8,801 nucleotides of DNA from Planctomycetaceae bacterium (GTDB lineage: Bacteria > Planctomycetota > Planctomycetia > Pirellulales > Thermoguttaceae). How positions within the stretch are numbered: the stretch's first letter is position 1; the number at the start of each line of letters is the position of its first letter. The stretch lies in NCBI GenBank assembly GCA_003509805.1, contig DOMV01000120.1, positions 1-8,801 on the forward strand, in the 5' to 3' direction. The notes under the pieces are model-generated. The model was given only the letters and a program-made list of their open reading frames with translations, did not search any database and had not been told where the DNA came from. This document shows positions 6,057 through 8,801 of this stretch, one piece after another. Position numbers and translations under genes: made by a program.

Positions 6057-7181
6057 ATGAGTTCGACGGAAAAACGACGGGAGGAACGGAACGGATCGGG
6101 GTCCCACTGGGTCGGTTTGGGTATATGCGTCGTTTCGACGATGTTTTATTGCACGTCGAACACCATCCTGAGGGAATTGACCGTCCTGCGGGTCGACAAC
6201 GACTGGTCGCTGTTTTGGAAAGAGTTTGCCGGCCTGTGCGTCCTGGTTCCCTGGTTGCTGCTACGTTGTTTGCAAGGCCGCTACCGGCTGCTTTCCAAGC
6301 GGTTGTTTCTCTGGCTGATCCTGGGGGGAACGTTGTGCGAATTGGTCGGAGCCCGGCTCCAGATGTACGCGTACCTGACCGTCGGCATCCTGATTTCCGC
6401 GCCGCTCATTCAAGCCGCTTCGATGGGGGGAACCGCGGCGCTCGGTTCGCTCGTGCTGCGGGATCCGCTTTCGATCCACAAGAAAATCGCGATGGGCGTC
6501 CTGGTGCTCGCGACCGTCCTGCTCCTGTTCGGCAAGGAATTGGCCGCCGAACACGTCGTGGCGGAAACCGGCGCAACAGGGACCGGCACGTCGTCCTCCG
6601 CCTTTCCCTGTCTTTTGGCGGGACTCGGTTCGCTCGCAGCCGGCGTATCGTACTCGATTCACATGGTGATCGTCCGTTTCGTCGGCCACGTGCATTGGCG
6701 CGACGATTTGTATACCGCCCGGCAAAGCATGCGTTTCCGGCACTGGATCGGTCACGATCTAAGGGGGCGCGACGACACGCCGGACGGTTCCCGGTTCTAT
6801 TCGCCGTTTCCCGTCACGCTGATCATGGGGACGATTTTCGGCGTCGGGGTGTTCTGGTTCGGACTATGCCTGTACCGGAAAACCGGCTGGGACGGCTTCC
6901 TTCACATCGCGACGGTCGACGGGCAATGGCTTGACATGGAAAAGACGGCCCGATCGTGGTGGTTGGTCGGGATTTCCGGCTTCTGCAACATGGTCGGCTT
7001 CTTTTTTCAAGTCCAGGGGCTTCGCATGACCAGCGCCGTGCAAGTTTCGCTCGTGGCGGTGAGCCAATTCCTTTTTCTCGCTCTTTTCGGCATGTTTTTC
7101 TTCGGGGAACCCACCAACGCGATCATCTGGACGGGCGTGGCCCTCGCCGTTTGCGGCGTCCTGCTTTCGGCAAAACGATAG
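6057..7181 (+). CDS. DMT superfamily (EamA-like) membrane permease
   Basis: A 374-residue inner-membrane protein with about ten predicted helices in two halves. The first half runs from HWVGLGICVV (17-26) through WLLLR, LFLWLILGGTL, ILISAPLIQAASMGG and IAMGVLVLATVLLLFG (144-159). The second includes CLLAGLGSLAAGVSYSIHM (185-203), TLIMGTIFGVGVFWFGLCL, WLVGISGFCNMVGFFF and the end block VSLVAVSQFLFLALFGMFFFGEP (two parts, 330-343 and 344-352) plus IIWTGVALAVCGVLL. The FFGEP motif near the end and the two-half plan are typical of EamA/DMT exporters. Residues 207-250 form an unusually long, hydrophilic, Arg/Asp-rich loop (HWRDDLYTARQSMRFRHW and on), which makes the protein about 70 residues longer than many EamA proteins. 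The substrate cannot be inferred. ATG 6057 has AAGGGTG about 10 nt upstream. Context with hpnC suggests no clear shared role. Confidence 0.85.
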   Translation: MSSTEKRREERNGSGSHWVGLGICVVSTMFYCTSNTILRELTVLRVDNDWSLFWKEFAGLCVLVPWLLLRCLQGRYRLLSKRLFLWLILGGTLCELVGARLQMYAYLTVGILISAPLIQAASMGGTAALGSLVLRDPLSIHKKIAMGVLVLATVLLLFGKELAAEHVVAETGATGTGTSSSAFPCLLAGLGSLAAGVSYSIHMVIVRFVGHVHWRDDLYTARQSMRFRHWIGHDLRGRDDTPDGSRFYSPFPVTLIMGTIFGVGVFWFGLCLYRKTGWDGFLHIATVDGQWLDMEKTARSWWLVGISGFCNMVGFFFQVQGLRMTSAVQVSLVAVSQFLFLALFGMFFFGEPTNAIIWTGVALAVCGVLLSAKR

Positions 7182-7230
7182 ATTGTCGCCATAGACCCGT
7201 CGCCTCACGTCAAACCGATCGTCCGGGTAT

Positions 7231-7392
7231 ACCGCAAACGGCCTGAAAGTGTTCCCGCGCACAATCGCCCGCCGCCCGAACGATCCGTTTAAGTAATTTC
7301 CTGTAATGGCGTTGAGATACGTGAGTGCGGCAGGCAGACTGGACCGAATGTCCGTTTTCATCGCGTTCCCATATATACCATTCCCGGTTCGG
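7231..7392. repeat. Dispersed intergenic repeat, copy B
   Basis: A diverged relative of 3073-3226 in the same orientation; the conserved blocks are 7252-7291, 7327-7340 and 7348-7368. The left edge also aligns (ACCGCAAACGGCCTGA against ACCGTAACCGGCCTGA). It ends 9 bp from the stop of the FHA gene, just as copy A ends close beyond the stop of the PEP-CTERM gene, so both lie immediately 3' of an unrelated minus-strand gene. On its other side it follows the permease stop by about 50 bp. Its ends do not form the inverted repeats seen in copy A. Confidence 0.7.
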
Positions 7393-7400
7393 TTTTCGGC

Positions 7401-8006
7401 TCATTTGCCGCCCTTGAAAAAGTTTTTCAGCAGGTTGGCGGCGGCGTCGCGACTGCTCGGCTGTTGGCCGGGTTTTTCGGGAGATTTCTCCGGCGGCGGC
7501 ATTTCCTTGAGATTGAACGATTCCAAGGTTCCCCGCGAAACCTCGATCGTCTTGGTTTCCTGGTCCTGGTCGATTTCGTCGCTGCCGCTCAACCAGTCGC
7601 CGATATCGTTTTCGTCCTCTTTTTCCTGCGAGGCGCCGGATTGAATTTCCACGGTTCTGGCGACGGCATCCTGGACCGATTCGACTTTCGGTTTTTTGGG
7701 CGCTTTCGCGGACACGCTTAAATTGATCAGGAATTCCAACGGTCCCAAGCTCAGCTTGTCGCCGTTTTTGAGCTCCTGCTCCATCGTGACGCGTTCCCCG
7801 TTGAGAAAAACGCCGTTTTTACTGCCGAGATCGCGAACCGCGACGTATCCCTCTTCCGAAATGATCGCGCAATGATATCGGCTGATCAACTCGCTTCGCG
7901 GTTTCAAGTGGCAATCGTCCGCCCGACCGATGATGAACTTCGAACCGGTGATCGGGATCGCCTGCCCTGCCTTGCTCCCGCTTGCAACAACCAACTGGAC
8001 ATCCAT
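7401..8006 (-). CDS. FHA-domain protein with acidic linker and basic tail
   Basis: A 201-residue cytoplasmic protein. Residues 1-98 are a forkhead-associated domain, which binds phosphothreonine peptides. All hallmark residues are present: the FIIGRADDC strand with G27 and R28, the ISRYH motif with S42, R43 and H45, DLGSKNGVFLNG with N64 and N69-G70, and GDKLSLGPLEFLI. Residues 117-150 are acidic and low in complexity (QEKEDENDIGDWLSGSDE). Residues 165-182 are Pro/Lys-rich, and the C-terminus (AAANLLKNFFKGGK) looks like a short amphipathic helix that may bind a partner. There is no kinase domain, signal peptide or membrane helix, so it is probably an adaptor for a Ser/Thr kinase encoded elsewhere. 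ATG 8006 has AGGAAGG (8020-8014) 7 nt upstream. A long structured leader from the promoter at 8335-8363 may precede it. Confidence 0.92.
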   Translation of the reverse strand: MDVQLVVASGSKAGQAIPITGSKFIIGRADDCHLKPRSELISRYHCAIISEEGYVAVRDLGSKNGVFLNGERVTMEQELKNGDKLSLGPLEFLINLSVSAKAPKKPKVESVQDAVARTVEIQSGASQEKEDENDIGDWLSGSDEIDQDQETKTIEVSRGTLESFNLKEMPPPEKSPEKPGQQPSSRDAAANLLKNFFKGGK

Positions 8007-8013
8007 TATAGCA

Positions 8014-8020
8014 CCTTCCT
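8014..8020 (-). promoter_or_regulatory. Strong ribosome binding site of the FHA gene
   Basis: AGGAAGG on the minus strand ends 7 nt before the ATG at 8006. It is the best Shine-Dalgarno match among the starts in this window and fixes the start of the FHA gene. Confidence 0.75.
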
Positions 8021-8053
8021 GTTCACGAAATGGGCAAACAAGTTCCCGATGTT

Positions 8054-8075
8054 CCCGGGAATCGGCTTCGGGAAA
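8054..8075. repeat. 22-bp intergenic motif, copy 2
   Basis: This differs from 5834-5855 at one position (TCGGGAA instead of CCGGGAA in the right half-site). It lies 48 bp upstream of the FHA start codon, inside the presumed leader and close to the ribosome binding site, where a protein or RNA interaction could matter. Confidence 0.5.
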
Positions 8076-8172
8076 CCTGAATGATTTTCAACACACCGTC
8101 CACCGCCCGAAAAACGGACTTGCCGAAAGCCGCGAAGGTCGGTTCCGCAGCCAAGGCGCCCTTTTTTCGCGC

Positions 8173-8328
8173 AAGACCAATCAGCGGTCTTCAGGCCGAC
8201 TACCGAACGTGAGGCGGCATCGTGAGAAAACCGCGCCTCGCTGCCTGAAGGCCCGGGCCGCCCGGGCCTTTGTGCGACATCACTGCCAAAGGTCCGGTGC
8301 GCCCCCGCCCCTTTTACATCCGGAGACC
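8173..8328 (-). ncRNA. Candidate structured RNA or regulated leader upstream of the FHA gene
   Basis: Reading leftward, the predicted transcript starts near 8328 with a stem between 8328-8320 and 8297-8291 (GGT, 2-nt bulge, CCGG paired with CCGGACC). Then come a perfect 10-bp hairpin with a triloop (8270-8261 with 8257-8248) and an 8-bp helix CTTCAGGC/GCCTGAAG (8250-8243 with 8196-8189) enclosing a smaller stem (8239-8235 with 8215-8211). Last is a 6-bp hairpin AAGACC/GGTCTT (8191-8186 with 8178-8173). The last three principal helices share strands, so they are mutually exclusive, as in attenuators. No U-run directly follows the final hairpin. On the plus strand the same helices exist and the central one gains a G-U pair, but no plus-strand promoter or downstream gene is seen. 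No known RNA family is recognised. It may be an independent small RNA or the 5' leader of the FHA gene. Confidence 0.4.
8248..8271 (+). terminator. Perfect 10-bp GC-rich hairpin, possible plus-strand terminator
   Basis: AAGGCCCGGG and CCCGGGCCTT flank a CCG triloop and are followed by only one more T before GTGCG. The stem is very stable, but the U-tract is only three long including the stem end. It could stop a plus-strand RNA through this region, or serve as one arm of the structured minus-strand element. Confidence 0.3.
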
Positions 8329-8334
8329 AAGTAT

Positions 8335-8363
8335 ATCCTAGCAGGTATCCGGTTTATCGTCAA
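8335..8363 (-). promoter_or_regulatory. Leftward sigma70-type promoter
   Basis: On the minus strand TTGACG (8363-8358) is followed after exactly 17 nt by TAGGAT (8340-8335), which is preceded by TGC as an extended -10. Upstream of the -35, minus-strand T-tracts at about 8392-8371 and AT-rich bases at 8370-8364 resemble an UP element, a feature of strong promoters. The predicted start near 8328 is the first base of a stem in the downstream RNA. It probably drives the structured segment and possibly the FHA gene about 320 nt further on. Confidence 0.55.
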
Positions 8364-8370
8364 ATTATCT

Positions 8371-8392
8371 TGAAAAAAAAGCGAAAAAAAGG
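8371..8392 (-). promoter_or_regulatory. AT-rich UP-like element
   Basis: Two homopolymer runs (seven and eight T on the minus strand, separated by a short GC break) lie directly upstream of the -35 box at 8363-8358. They could contact the RNA polymerase alpha subunit. The T-runs are also in the right direction to mark the downstream end of the lipoate-ligase transcript, but no good stem precedes them. Confidence 0.3.
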
Positions 8393-8454
8393 AGAAATCG
8401 GCGAAAGATTCGTGAAAAAAGGGCTCCTTGAGGGCACGACGGAGTGTCGCTTGA

Positions 8455-8801
8455 TTATCGCTTTGAAATCCAGGCGTTTTGACGGTGCCGTTGGGTGGCG
8501 ATTCGTTCGACTCCCATGTCGTCCCGGGTATTCCACGGGTACGGAAGAATCGTCGCGGCGAATGCGGTCGCCACCCGCTCTTCCCAGAGGTGGGACAGTC
8601 GATCGATCGGAATGTCCACGCCGGTAATTTCCTTAATGCCCTCCAGGTGCGGGACCGTCGGCGAACGGGACAATAAAACGCTGCCATGCTGTAGGAGACC
8701 GCCGTTCTGCCGATATTGCGCACTTCCGGCGATCTTGGGAAACGTCCTTTCCGGCGTCCCCGGGCTCCGGGCGGGTAGACCGAAATCACTTGAAATTTCC
8801 C
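8455..8801 (-). CDS. Lipoate/octanoate protein ligase family, C-terminal part (cut by window edge)
   Basis: The minus-strand frame from the right edge to TAA (8457-8455) is open for 115 codons plus the stop and has no start inside the window, so the gene continues beyond it. The residues KIAGSAQ (8736-8716) and NGGLLQHGSVLL (8706-8671) are the conserved block of the biotin/lipoate A/B ligase (BPL/LPL) family; the Lys of KxxGxAQ lies in the active site and binds the acyl group or its adenylate. The C-terminal stretch (HLEGIKEITGVDIPIDRLSHL, read in parts, then WEERVATAF) fits the usual helical end of this family. The product attaches or transfers lipoyl or octanoyl groups to E2 or GcvH domains. 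LplA-type ligase and LipM-type transferase cannot be separated because the N-terminal region is missing. TTG at 8673 is internal and is not the start. Confidence 0.85.
   Translation of the reverse strand, partial: EISSDFGLPARSPGTPERTFPKIAGSAQYRQNGGLLQHGSVLLSRSPTVPHLEGIKEITGVDIPIDRLSHLWEERVATAFAATILPYPWNTRDDMGVERIATQRHRQNAWISKR

Larger units (their letters stand above)
8007..8454. other. 448-bp gap between the FHA and lipoate-ligase genes
   Basis: No credible protein gene lies here. From left to right it holds the FHA ribosome binding site, the 22-bp motif, a stretch with minor stems (CTTG/CAAG enclosing GCTGCG/CGCGGC on the minus strand, about 8119-8155), the structured segment, the leftward promoter and its AT-rich upstream element. 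Positions 8393-8454 carry the 3' flank of the lipoate-ligase gene, with a short CGAC/GTCG stem (8434-8446) and a T-run on the minus strand (8415-8420). Confidence 0.65.

Noticed and set aside
6014..6934. 306-codon plus-strand frame overlapping the permease
   Set aside because: It is a +1-type shadow rich in Arg, without membrane helices; the overlapping frame is an obvious membrane protein with its own ribosome site.
7210..7404. 64-codon minus-strand frame through repeat copy B
   Set aside because: The corresponding frame in copy A is interrupted by a stop, and no ribosome site or family match is apparent; it is treated as part of the repeat.
8005..8010. Perfect TATAAT on the minus strand at the FHA start codon
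   Set aside because: It overlaps the ATG, lacks a -35 at the right distance (8033-8028 reads CCATTT), and a strong ribosome binding site upstream implies a transcript starting earlier.
8410..8450. Possible terminator of the lipoate-ligase gene
   Set aside because: A T-run is present on the minus strand, but the preceding stems (CGAC/GTCG or CTCC/GGAG) are only 4 bp and not adjacent to it.
8280..8789. 169-codon minus-strand frame overlapping the lipoate-ligase gene
   Set aside because: Its composition is Arg/Pro/Ser-rich shadow sequence, while the overlapping frame carries conserved ligase motifs.
1..8801. tRNA, rRNA and CRISPR arrays
   Set aside because: No cloverleaf with a T-loop GTTCRA pattern and CCA-type acceptor, no rRNA-like stretch, and no regularly spaced direct repeats of CRISPR length were seen in the gaps.

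Overview
The window carries six protein genes, five complete and one cut by the right edge, separated by unusually informative intergenic DNA. GC-rich coding sequence, a PEP-CTERM surface protein with a choice-of-anchor A domain, a very large secreted protein of no recognised function, a lone bacterial HpnC-type squalene-pathway enzyme and a stand-alone FHA protein with a Lys/Phe-rich tail together suggest a planctomycete (Planctomycetota, perhaps Pirellulales-like). This is inference from gene content; there is no rRNA or marker gene in the window.

Layout. Positions 1-153 are intergenic and contain two interlocked 7-bp inverted repeats with pseudoknot topology. Positions 154-3054 (minus) encode a 966-residue exported protein. 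Positions 3055-3259 hold copy A of a diverged ~150-bp dispersed repeat. Positions 3260-4405 (minus) encode the PEP-CTERM protein. The AT-rich stretch 4406-4806 is a divergent promoter region, with a good sigma70-type promoter for the PEP-CTERM gene leftward and an extended -10 promoter for hpnC rightward, followed by a leader with a small degenerate tandem repeat. hpnC (4807-5790, plus) is followed by a 266-bp gap with its own promoter and then a DMT/EamA-type permease (6057-7181, plus). Copy B of the dispersed repeat fills 7182-7400. An FHA-domain gene (7401-8006, minus) follows. The gap 8007-8454 holds a leftward promoter with an AT-rich UP-like upstream tract and a highly self-complementary segment that looks like a structured RNA or a regulated leader. 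The right edge cuts a lipoate/octanoate ligase-family gene (8455-8801, minus); its KIAGSAQ and LLQHGSVLL motifs identify it even though no ATG is visible.

The genes do not form one pathway. Each has its own spacing and often its own promoter, which argues for mostly monocistronic units: cell-surface proteins on the left, isoprenoid chemistry and transport in the middle, phosphopeptide signalling and lipoylation on the right. The least explained features are the structured segment at 8173-8328, the two ~150-bp repeats lying just past the 3' ends of two unrelated minus-strand genes, and a nearly identical 22-bp motif found in two different intergenic gaps.
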